From: Candidatus Gottesmanbacteria bacterium
GTDB lineage: Bacteria > Patescibacteria > Microgenomatia > 2-02-FULL-39-11
DNA length: 64,000 nucleotides
Assembly: GCA_016186795.1 (NCBI GenBank)
Contig: JACPKY010000002.1
Span: 631,814-695,813, forward strand
Direction of reading: 5' to 3'
The notes under the pieces are model-generated. The model searched no databases. It was not told the origin of the DNA and worked only from the letters and a program-made list of their open reading frames with translations. The translations under genes were made by a program, and so were the position numbers. Positions 57,199-64,000 of the stretch are shown here, one piece after another (positions within the stretch are counted from its first letter, which is position 1; each line of letters opens with the position of its first letter).

Positions 57199-60100
57199 TT
57201 ACGACTCTTCCTCCTCAATAACTTTTTCTCCAGAGGCTTCTGCAAGATCGTGAGCTTGTTTCTCAACTTTTTCCTCCTCTATAGCTTCCTGATCGGCCAT
57301 CTGAGCAACACTTTTTTGTGATGCGGTTACCACTCCAGTTGGAATTACATTAAGACCTAACGATTGCAATTCTTTTACAAGAACTTTAAATGACTCAGGA
57401 ATAGTGGAGGCTGGAATATCTGCCCCCTTCACAATTGCTTCAAAAGCCCGAGCTCGACCAATCACATCGTCAGATTTGATCGTTAACATTTCTTGTAACG
57501 TGTTTGCGGCCCGGTGTGCTTCAAGTGCCCATACTTCCATCTCTCCAAGCCTTTGCCCTCCCATCTGTGCCTTTCCACCAAGAGGTTGCTGTGTAACTAG
57601 GGAATATGGACCAGTGGAACGTGCGTGCGTCTTATCTTCTACCATGTGAATGAGCTTCATAATGTATCCTGTTCCTACAACGACACGTTCCTTTAACGGT
57701 TGTCCAGATCTCCCATCATAAAGCGTTGCTTTTCCTGAAGAAGAGGGAGAATGTTTATCAAGTTCCGAAATAATATTCTGTTCTGAAATTCGCTCAAAAA
57801 CCGGTACCGCCACCTTATAATTTCCCCATGTTGCAGCCCAACCTAAATGAGCTTCAAGGAGTTGTCCGAGATTCATACGGGAAAGAACTGAAAGAGGTGA
57901 AATGATAACGTCAACAGGTGTTCCATCCTCAAGATATGGCATATCTGCAGCTGGAACAATTTTACTAATGACACCCTTATTACCATGCCGACCAGCAAGC
58001 TTATCTCCAACGACAACTTTTCGTATTTGAGCCACTTTTACGATAATCTTTTTGATTGTCCCTGGTTGCAGTTCATCTCCACTTTCTCTATCAAGAATTT
58101 TTACTTCCACAACCACCCCTTTCTCACCGTGAGGCATTCGCAGAGATGTATCTCGGACTTCTCGTGCTTTCTCTCCAAAGATAGCCCGAAGTAATCTTTC
58201 TTCCGCTGTTAACTCAGTCTCGCCCTTTGGCGCAATTTTGCCGACAAGAATATCATTTGGATTTACTTCTGCTCCAATGACAACAATTCCTCTTTCATCC
58301 AGATTTGCTAAAGCTTCCTCCCCAACGTTTGGAATATCTCGTGTCGTTTCTTCAGGTCCAAGTTTTGTATCAACAACCTCAGTTTCATATTCTTCTATGC
58401 TAATTGAAGTAAGGAGATCCTTCTGCACAAGTTTATCTGAAATAACAATTGCATCTTCATATCCCAACCCATCAAATGAACAATAAGCAATCGTCAAGTT
58501 TTGACCAAGTGCAAGCTCGCCATGTTCTGTTGCCGGAGCATCAATAAGAGGACGTCCTTTTTCTACTTTTTCATTCAATGAAACGAGAGGTCTTTGGGAA
58601 AAACACGTATTTTGTGACGTTCTTTTGAATTTTTCAATTTTATACGTATTTTCTTTACCATTTTTTCCTTTGAATGTAAGTTTTGTTGCATCTACATAGG
58701 TTATTTTTCCGTCATCAGGGGCAATAACTTCTCTCCTCAATGCTTCGGGAATGACATGCTCCATTCCCGTTCCCACCACAGGAGAAGCAGGTTGAATCAG
58801 AGGAACCGCCTGGCACTGCATATGCGTACCCATAAGCGCTCTATTTGCTTCATCATGCGCAAGGAATGGAATAAGTGACGCAGACACCCCTACTACTTGA
58901 CGTGGAACAACATCCATATACGTAACATTATCTGCTTCAGTTTCGATAAATTCCCCTTTGTAACGGGCAGGTACTCTTTTATCTTTCATGTACCCATTAT
59001 CATCGAGAGGAATATCTGCATGAGTGATGTAATATTTTTGTTCATCATCTGCCGTAAGATAAACAATTTCTTGTGTTGCTTTTGGTTTCCGTGTTTTCGT
59101 CTCCTTGGCAACTTTTCTATACGGAGCTTCAAGAAAACCAAATTCATTTACTTTTGCGTAAAGTGCCATGTATGTGACGAGACCGATATTCGGACCTTCT
59201 GGACTTCTGACAGGACAGATTCTACTATACTGAGAAGCATTGATATCGCGAATGGAAAATGAGGCACGTTCTCTGGAAATTCCTCCTGCTCCCATAACAG
59301 TTAACCTTCGAAGATTATCAATCTCGGCAAGAGGATTTGTTTGATCAAGTATAGTGGAAAGTTGACTCGTTCTGAAAAAATCATTGATAGCAGCAATAAT
59401 CGGCCGTGCATTAATTACTTGCGACGGAGTAATCTCAATTTGAGTTCCTGCCAAACTCATCCGTTCACGGATTGACCTCTCAAGTCGAGAAAGTCCAATT
59501 TTAAATGCGTTCGTTGCAACAAGTTCACCGACTCGACGGATCCTTCTATTTCCCATGTGGTCAATATCATCTCGATCGCCTTTCCCAAATGTCAGGTTGA
59601 TCAGATACTTCATAATTCCAATAAAATCTTCTTTTGTAAGGATCCAATTCTCCTTCTCTGTTGAAAGGGCAAGACCTAATTTTTTATTGATCTTATAGCG
59701 ACCAACCGCACCCATGCTGTACCGTCTTGGATTAAAAAAGAGAGAATTCAATAGCTCTTGTGCGTTTTCAACAACTGCTGGTTCTCCAGGTCGCATTTTC
59801 CGGTATATTTCAATAAGTGCTTCTTCTTTTGTCTTCGTGGGATCTTTTTCAATAGTATTTGCGATATACGGTAGTTGTTTCTCGGTACCAGCAAAAATCG
59901 CCAGTAGTTCTTCGTCGGTTTCAATACCAACCGCTCGAAGTAGTGTTGTTGCCGAATATTTTCTTCTTCTATCAATTCTTACTGTAATAACGTCGTTTCG
60001 AGAAATTGAGAAATCAAGCCATGATCCGAAAAGTGGACGAACTTCAGCTACATAGAGTACTTTTCCAATCACGGGATCAATATCTCCGGTAAAATACACG

Positions 60101-60534
60101 CCAGGAGACCGAACAATTTGGTTCACAATACATCGTTCAACACCGTTAATAATAAACGTCCCATTTTCGGTCATGATTGGAATATCTCCTAAGAAGACTT
60201 CTTGGCGAGTTTCCCTTCCAGTTTGTTTATTTGTAAGTATTGCTTCCACTTTCAAAGGAGCATCAAAGGTTAACCCCTTATCCAAACATTCTAAGGGGGT
60301 ATAGCGGGGAGAATCAAAGTAATGCTTTCCGAAAACCAAATTCCAGTTTTTGCCGGTAAAATCTTCAATGGGAGAAAGTTCCGCAAGTAGGTCACCAATA
60401 CCTTTTTGAAGAAACCACGCATAGGATTCCTTCTGAACTGCAGTAAGGTCGAGAATGGGAAGATTTGAAAACTTTTTGCCCCAATACAATCGTTTCTTAG
60501 CCTCAGAAGAATTTGAGTTGTTGATTTTGGACAT
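57199..60534 (-). CDS. rpoB: DNA-directed RNA polymerase subunit beta
   Basis: A 1111-aa beta subunit. Seen: the rifampicin-pocket region SQLSTILDQTNPLAEIDNLRRLTVMGAGGISRERASFSIRDI, GPNIGLV, and near the end HARSTGPYSLVTQQPLGGKAQMGGQRLGEMEVWALEA. A lineage-variable insert with basic residues lies at residues 500-560. The C-terminus has an acidic extension after SDDVIGRARAFEAIVKG. The ATG at 60534 (MSKINNSN) is preferred over an upstream TTG. A consensus promoter and a hairpin precede it. First gene of the long minus-strand cluster. Confidence 0.98.
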   Translation of the reverse strand: MSKINNSNSSEAKKRLYWGKKFSNLPILDLTAVQKESYAWFLQKGIGDLLAELSPIEDFTGKNWNLVFGKHYFDSPRYTPLECLDKGLTFDAPLKVEAILTNKQTGRETRQEVFLGDIPIMTENGTFIINGVERCIVNQIVRSPGVYFTGDIDPVIGKVLYVAEVRPLFGSWLDFSISRNDVITVRIDRRRKYSATTLLRAVGIETDEELLAIFAGTEKQLPYIANTIEKDPTKTKEEALIEIYRKMRPGEPAVVENAQELLNSLFFNPRRYSMGAVGRYKINKKLGLALSTEKENWILTKEDFIGIMKYLINLTFGKGDRDDIDHMGNRRIRRVGELVATNAFKIGLSRLERSIRERMSLAGTQIEITPSQVINARPIIAAINDFFRTSQLSTILDQTNPLAEIDNLRRLTVMGAGGISRERASFSIRDINASQYSRICPVRSPEGPNIGLVTYMALYAKVNEFGFLEAPYRKVAKETKTRKPKATQEIVYLTADDEQKYYITHADIPLDDNGYMKDKRVPARYKGEFIETEADNVTYMDVVPRQVVGVSASLIPFLAHDEANRALMGTHMQCQAVPLIQPASPVVGTGMEHVIPEALRREVIAPDDGKITYVDATKLTFKGKNGKENTYKIEKFKRTSQNTCFSQRPLVSLNEKVEKGRPLIDAPATEHGELALGQNLTIAYCSFDGLGYEDAIVISDKLVQKDLLTSISIEEYETEVVDTKLGPEETTRDIPNVGEEALANLDERGIVVIGAEVNPNDILVGKIAPKGETELTAEERLLRAIFGEKAREVRDTSLRMPHGEKGVVVEVKILDRESGDELQPGTIKKIIVKVAQIRKVVVGDKLAGRHGNKGVISKIVPAADMPYLEDGTPVDVIISPLSVLSRMNLGQLLEAHLGWAATWGNYKVAVPVFERISEQNIISELDKHSPSSSGKATLYDGRSGQPLKERVVVGTGYIMKLIHMVEDKTHARSTGPYSLVTQQPLGGKAQMGGQRLGEMEVWALEAHRAANTLQEMLTIKSDDVIGRARAFEAIVKGADIPASTIPESFKVLVKELQSLGLNVIPTGVVTASQKSVAQMADQEAIEEEKVEKQAHDLAEASGEKVIEEEES

Positions 60535-60558
60535 TGGGATTTTCTTTCTTAGGAAGAC

Positions 60559-60596
60559 AAAAAACGACAAAAGAAGCGTACGTAATACCTGTACGC
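60559..60596 (-). terminator. terminator-like hairpin in the rpoB leader
   Basis: RNA GCGTAC (60596-60591) pairs with GTACGC (60581-60576), 9-nt loop, followed by TTCTTTTGTCGTTTTTTG. It lies between the rpoB promoter and start, about 25 nt before the ATG, and may limit transcription into rpoBC. Confidence 0.6.
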
Positions 60597-60620
60597 CTAT
60601 TTCCGCTTTAAGTTTCTCAC

Positions 60621-60649
60621 ATTATACGCACCGCTTTTCACCTTGTCAA
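60621..60649 (-). promoter_or_regulatory. consensus promoter of the rpoBC cluster
   Basis: Minus strand TTGACA (60649-60644), 17-nt spacer, TATAAT (60626-60621): a perfect sigma-70-type consensus. The leader to rpoB is about 80 nt. Confidence 0.88.
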
Positions 60650-60689
60650 GTATGAAACCGATGATTCTTTTTTTCCTGCATCAATAATA

Positions 60690-60718
60690 TTGCACACTCC
60701 TCTACTGTGTGCTATACT
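60690..60718 (+). promoter_or_regulatory. nusA-infB promoter
   Basis: TTGCAC (60690-60695), 17-nt spacer, TATACT (60713-60718). It lies back to back with the rpoB promoter, about 40 bp apart. The predicted start is at about 60725. Confidence 0.75.
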
Positions 60719-60742
60719 TACCTTTGTTTTTGGAGTGAATTA

Positions 60743-61828
60743 ATGGTGGGACATCCCCACCAATTTTTTAATATGGCAGTAACAATCCGTACTGAATTTG
60801 CTCTTGCACTCAATCAGGTAGCTACCGAGCGAGGACTTGATCCAAAAATTGTCCTTGAAACTATTAAGGCCGCAATACTTGCGGCTTACAGAAAGGATTA
60901 TGGTGGAAAAGATGTCGAAGAGCTCGAGGTAGAAATAAATCCGGATACAGGAGAAGCAAAAGTTTTCAAAGATAAAAAAGATATTACTCCACCAGGATTT
61001 GGAAGAATTGCCGCCCAAACGGCAAAACAAGTAATTCTTCAAAGAATCCGCGAAGCAGAAAAAAAGGCAATTATTGCTGACTACTCTATGCGTGTCGGTT
61101 CAATTGTAAACGGTATGGTTTTACGATTTGACGGTCCAAACATCATCGTCGACATTGGGAAAGCTGAAGCAATCATGCCCCCTCAAGAACAGACGCCAAC
61201 GGAACATTATCGACTCAACCAACGGCTCACATTCTATATAGAAGGAATACGAGAAACAATGCGTGGCGATCAAATCATTGTTTCGCGAGCACATAAAGGT
61301 CTTATTATAGGTCTTTTCCAACGAGAAGTACCAGAAGTTGCCAATAAAGCAGTACAAATTAAAGAAATCGCCAGAGAACCAGGCCATAGAACAAAAATCT
61401 CTGTCTATTCAAATCAAAGTGGTGTTGATCCTGTTGGAAGCTGTGTTGGACAAAAGGGAATAAGAGTGCAAGCGGTTATCAATGAGCTCGGTGGTAGTGA
61501 AAAGGTAGATATAATTCAATGGAACGACGACCCGGTACTCTTTATTCAAGCAGCTCTTGCTCCAGCAAAAGATATTGAGGTTATTCTTGATGCAAAGAAA
61601 AGGACTGTCCAAGCGCTTGTTGATGATGATCAGTTATCGTTGGCAATTGGAAAAGAAGGACAGAACGTGAGACTTGCAGGAAAACTTACAGGATGGAAAA
61701 TTGATATAAAATCTAAATCCGGTACTAGTCCCCAACGACCCTTACGAGAAATATCAAAAGAACAACGACCAAAAACTTCAAACAAAGCTGAAGAGAAAGA
61801 AGCCAAAAAAAAGAAAGATGAGAAATAG
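60743..61828 (+). CDS. nusA: transcription factor NusA (short form)
   Basis: Elongation/termination factor. It has the N-terminal RNAP-binding domain (RTEFALALNQVATERGLDP), an S1 domain (MRVGSIVNGMVLRFDGPNIIVDIGKAEAIMPPQEQTP), and two KH domains (VDPVGSCVGQKGIRVQAVINEL and LAIGKEGQNVRLAGKLTGW). No C-terminal acidic repeats. The start is uncertain: ATG 60743 has GGAG 7 nt upstream and adds MVGHPHQFFN, whose codons contain the terminator hairpin; ATG 60773 fits the family start. The hairpin before or within the start suggests autoregulation by NusA-stimulated termination. infB follows. Confidence 0.92.
   Translation: MVGHPHQFFNMAVTIRTEFALALNQVATERGLDPKIVLETIKAAILAAYRKDYGGKDVEELEVEINPDTGEAKVFKDKKDITPPGFGRIAAQTAKQVILQRIREAEKKAIIADYSMRVGSIVNGMVLRFDGPNIIVDIGKAEAIMPPQEQTPTEHYRLNQRLTFYIEGIRETMRGDQIIVSRAHKGLIIGLFQREVPEVANKAVQIKEIAREPGHRTKISVYSNQSGVDPVGSCVGQKGIRVQAVINELGGSEKVDIIQWNDDPVLFIQAALAPAKDIEVILDAKKRTVQALVDDDQLSLAIGKEGQNVRLAGKLTGWKIDIKSKSGTSPQRPLREISKEQRPKTSNKAEEKEAKKKKDEK
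60744..60770 (+). terminator. terminator-like hairpin at the nusA start
   Basis: TGGTGGG (60744-60750) pairs with CCCACCA (60756-60762) across a 5-nt loop, followed by ATTTTTTA and then the ATG at 60773. It lies 20-odd nt after the predicted transcription start. If translation starts at 60743, ribosomes would melt it; if at 60773, it is an untranslated attenuator. Confidence 0.75.
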
Positions 61829-61888
61829 AACTCGCTTGAATTGTATTACACCGTAACGCAATGTTTCGAAGTTTGTTTATTTCTTCCT

Positions 61889-63373
61889 ATGCAAAAAGGT
61901 ACTCATATACAAAATACGTTGGTAGTGCGTCCACCCATTGTTACAATCCTGGGACACGTCGATCACGGAAAAACGACACTTCTCGATGCCATTCGTAAAA
62001 CGAATATTGCAGCTTCTGAATCTGGAGGTATTACTCAACACATAGGAGCCTATCAAATAACCACCAAAGCAAGTGAGAAGCAATCCGAACAAGAAATTAC
62101 GTTCATTGATACACCAGGACACCAGGCATTTTCCAAAATGCGTAGTCGCGGAGCAGATGTTGCCGATATTGCAATTCTCGTGATAGCTGCAAACGACGGA
62201 GTCATGCCACAAACAGTCGAATCACTTTCAATGATTCAAACTGCAAAAATCCCCTATATTATTGCTTTGAATAAAACTGATCTCCCTGACATAAATGTAG
62301 GCAAAATCAAACAACAACTGACAAAACTAGGTGTACAGCTTGAAGAGTTTGGAGGTGACGTGCCAACTATTGAACTTTCAGCAAAGAAAGGGCAAGGTAT
62401 TGAAAAACTCCTCTCAACAATTCTTCTCCTTAGTGAACTTGCTCAAATTCGTGAGGATCAACCTGGAGTATTGAGGGGTGTTGTCATTGAATCTACTCTC
62501 TCAAAAACGCAAGGAGCTATGGCGACGGTAGTAATTCGAAGCGGCTCCATCCGCATTGGTGATGAACTCATCTGCGGCGCATCGGAATTCAAAGTTCGAG
62601 CACTTCGAAACTGGCAGGGTCAAAGCTTACATGAGGCAAAAGCGGGTACACCGGTTGAAATACTTGGTTGGAATCAAGTGCCTCCAGTCGGATCTGTCCT
62701 CTACAAGAAAAATCAACGAGAATTACCTGAGTTCCACCCGATAAATACTGAAAAATTAACTCCTCCAATTTCCTCTACTCATCCTCTGGAAGTATCTCAG
62801 GATACATCGATTAAATTTATTATTAAAGCAGATACTGCAGGAACACTTGAGGCCATTGTAACAGCTTTAAAAGATAAGAAAGACATCATAACCATCTCAG
62901 CAACGGTAGGTGCTATTTCCGAATCAGATGTTCTCTTTGCCAAAACGACAGGTGCGATTATCATTGGTTTCCATACCAAAATTCCGGAAAGTGTTTCCAA
63001 ACTTGCAACATCCGAAAAGGTTATCATCAAGACGTACACAATTATCTATGAGCTTCTTGATGAGATGGACGAAGTTATTGAGGCAATAAAGAAAGGAAAC
63101 CTAGTAACAGTACTCGGTGAGGCACGCGTACAAGCTCTTTTCCCTATCAAAGAGAATGTTATTGCAGGTATCAAAGTTATCTCTGGTAGGATAGCTCGAG
63201 GAGATCAGATAAAACTAGTACGTGGGGAAAAGGAAGTGGGACGGTCAAAAATTAAATCGCTTCGCCACGGAAAAGAGGATATAACGGTTGCAGATCAAGG
63301 GAAGGAAGCAGGCCTTATCCTTTCGCAATCACTGGAAATCTTGACAGGTGATAGTATAATATCTATAGGCTAA
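61889..63373 (+). CDS. infB: translation initiation factor IF-2 (short form)
   Basis: GTPase positioning initiator tRNA. The 494-aa chain has no long N-terminal domains: the G domain starts at once (RPPIVTILGHVDHGKTTLLDAI), with G2 GGITQHIGAYQ, G3 DTPGHQAF and G4 NKTDLP. Beta-barrel domain 2, domain 3 (IKFIIKADTAGTLEAIVTAL) and the C-terminal fMet-tRNA-binding C2 (KIKSLRHGKEDITVADQGKEAGLIL) follow. The ATG at 61889 is chosen; there is no Shine-Dalgarno. It is 60 nt after nusA and ends at a strong terminator. Confidence 0.97.
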   Translation: MQKGTHIQNTLVVRPPIVTILGHVDHGKTTLLDAIRKTNIAASESGGITQHIGAYQITTKASEKQSEQEITFIDTPGHQAFSKMRSRGADVADIAILVIAANDGVMPQTVESLSMIQTAKIPYIIALNKTDLPDINVGKIKQQLTKLGVQLEEFGGDVPTIELSAKKGQGIEKLLSTILLLSELAQIREDQPGVLRGVVIESTLSKTQGAMATVVIRSGSIRIGDELICGASEFKVRALRNWQGQSLHEAKAGTPVEILGWNQVPPVGSVLYKKNQRELPEFHPINTEKLTPPISSTHPLEVSQDTSIKFIIKADTAGTLEAIVTALKDKKDIITISATVGAISESDVLFAKTTGAIIIGFHTKIPESVSKLATSEKVIIKTYTIIYELLDEMDEVIEAIKKGNLVTVLGEARVQALFPIKENVIAGIKVISGRIARGDQIKLVRGEKEVGRSKIKSLRHGKEDITVADQGKEAGLILSQSLEILTGDSIISIG

Positions 63374-63377
63374 AATT

Positions 63378-63401
63378 CCCCCTTAAGTGGGGGTTTTTCT
63401 T
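63378..63401 (+). terminator. intrinsic terminator after infB
   Basis: CCCCC (63378-63382) pairs with GGGGG (63389-63393), 6-nt loop, then TTTTTCTT. It begins 4 nt after the infB stop and ends 19 nt before the next ATG, so readthrough would feed the following gene. Confidence 0.9.
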
Positions 63402-63420
63402 AAAAAGCCCGACAAATCTT

Positions 63421-64000
63421 ATGAATACATCTTTGGAACAGATCCATCAAGTACAAGCGACGATCGATCAAGCGGAAGAGATTGTAATTGCAATTTCGAA
63501 AAATCCATCATTTGATGCAATGGCGGCTGCATTATCGATCTACTTAACACTCTCTTCCCAAGGGAAGCGGGTATCAGTCGTTTGCCCAAATCCACCAACT
63601 GTTGAATTTAGTCACCTTGTCGGAACAGATAAACTGGGAAATGCCATTAATGGCGCGAGCGGAAGAAATCTCATTATCTCATTTCCCTATCAAGAAGGAT
63701 CAATCGAAAAGGTTAGCTACAATATTGAGAACAATGCTTTTAACTTAGTTATCGAACCTCGAGAGAATTTTCCACGGATCACACCAGAAATGATGAATTA
63801 CTCCTATAGTGGAGGAAAAACGGATTTAATTATTACTGTTGGTGTTGCCCAGTTAACCAACTTAGATACTCTTTACTCCAGAAATGAATCACTGTTTACA
63901 GAAAAGCCAATTGTAAACATCGATATTTCTTCTCAAAACCAACAATATGGGAAGATAAATATCGTCGATTCTACCACCACAACACTCTCTGAATTGGTCA
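63421..64000 (+). CDS. DHH-family-like protein with degraded active site, 3' end missing
   Basis: The frame is open from the ATG at 63421 to the window edge (193 codons). The layout follows the DHH phosphoesterases (nanoRNase/NrnA type) often found after infB: a helix, the strand EEIVIAISKNPSFDAMAAAL, then SSQGKRVSVVCP and later strands with TDLIITVGV and VNIDIS. In place of the metal-binding H-x-P-D-x-D the sequence has SKNPSFDAMAA, lacking the histidine and first aspartate. The DHH triad is not seen in the visible part. It may be a non-catalytic or nucleotide-binding homologue. Assignment is by order and pattern. Confidence 0.6.
   Translation, partial: MNTSLEQIHQVQATIDQAEEIVIAISKNPSFDAMAAALSIYLTLSSQGKRVSVVCPNPPTVEFSHLVGTDKLGNAINGASGRNLIISFPYQEGSIEKVSYNIENNAFNLVIEPRENFPRITPEMMNYSYSGGKTDLIITVGVAQLTNLDTLYSRNESLFTEKPIVNIDISSQNQQYGKINIVDSTTTTLSELV

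Noticed and set aside
1..64000. TGA recoded as glycine, as in some CPR lineages
   Set aside because: TGA ends several complete genes at family-typical ends (rpmJ, ilvN, others) and is not found inside conserved proteins.

Overview
The window reads as one continuous chromosome segment (about 40% GC by eye, standard code with TGA used as a stop) from a small-genome bacterium of the Candidate Phyla Radiation (Patescibacteria), most likely Microgenomates-like. Evidence: the spc ribosomal operon goes straight from rpsE to rplO with no rpmD (uL30) between them, a known CPR hallmark. Several housekeeping proteins are pared down: Obg without a C-terminal domain, IF-2 of 494 aa, NusA of about 350 aa, MiaB without TRAM, RNase Y without a membrane anchor. 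S14 is the short zinc type, and an archaeal-like UPF0200 kinase sits in the spc operon. The lineage is inferred; there is no 16S gene here. Region 1 (1-3.6 kb, + strand): leuC (cut by the window edge), leuD and leuB, then a GNAT acetyltransferase and a small membrane protein. Region 2 (3.6-10.9 kb): mixed small genes, including an RRM protein with a zinc-ribbon partner, obg, DUF167, GxxExxY, a kinase-like protein and TspO, followed by a small accessory patch with a HicAB toxin-antitoxin module, two related gene-tail remnants and an AT-rich HEPN-like gene. Region 3 (10.9-19.3 kb, - strand): a tightly overlapping branched-chain amino acid operon, ilvB-ilvN-(threonine-synthase-like PLP enzyme fused to a LeuA regulatory domain)-ridA-ilvE-ilvC-ilvD. 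It is preceded by a consensus promoter, a nearly leaderless leader peptide in which 14 of 31 residues are Ile/Leu/Val, a candidate antiterminator and an intrinsic terminator abutting ilvB: a complete classical attenuator. With leuBCD this covers most of Val/Leu/Ile synthesis. Region 4 (19.3-32.7 kb): comM, RNase P RNA, an AI-2E family exporter, miaA/yjbQ/miaB, coaBC, a three-gene ABC-2 exporter, HU, RNase Y, recX, recA and tRNA-Pro(GGG). Region 5 (32.7-60.6 kb, - strand): an almost unbroken transcription-translation super-cluster running rpoB, rpoC, rpsL, rpsG, fusA, tuf, then S10, spc and alpha genes, ending with rplM and rpsI. Region 6 (60.7-64 kb, + strand): nusA, infB and the start of a DHH-like protein, divergent from rpoB. 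Two regulatory themes recur. First, many promoter-proximal genes have a -10 box only 6-12 nt before the start codon, implying leaderless or near-leaderless mRNAs (obg, tspO, comM, the ABC exporter, ilv leader and others), while internal operon genes often carry Shine-Dalgarno sequences. Second, intrinsic-terminator-like hairpins sit directly against the start codons of ilvB, rplC, fusA and nusA, and in the leaders of rpoB and tuf, suggesting widespread premature-termination control of the core expression machinery. No IS element, CRISPR array or prophage was seen.
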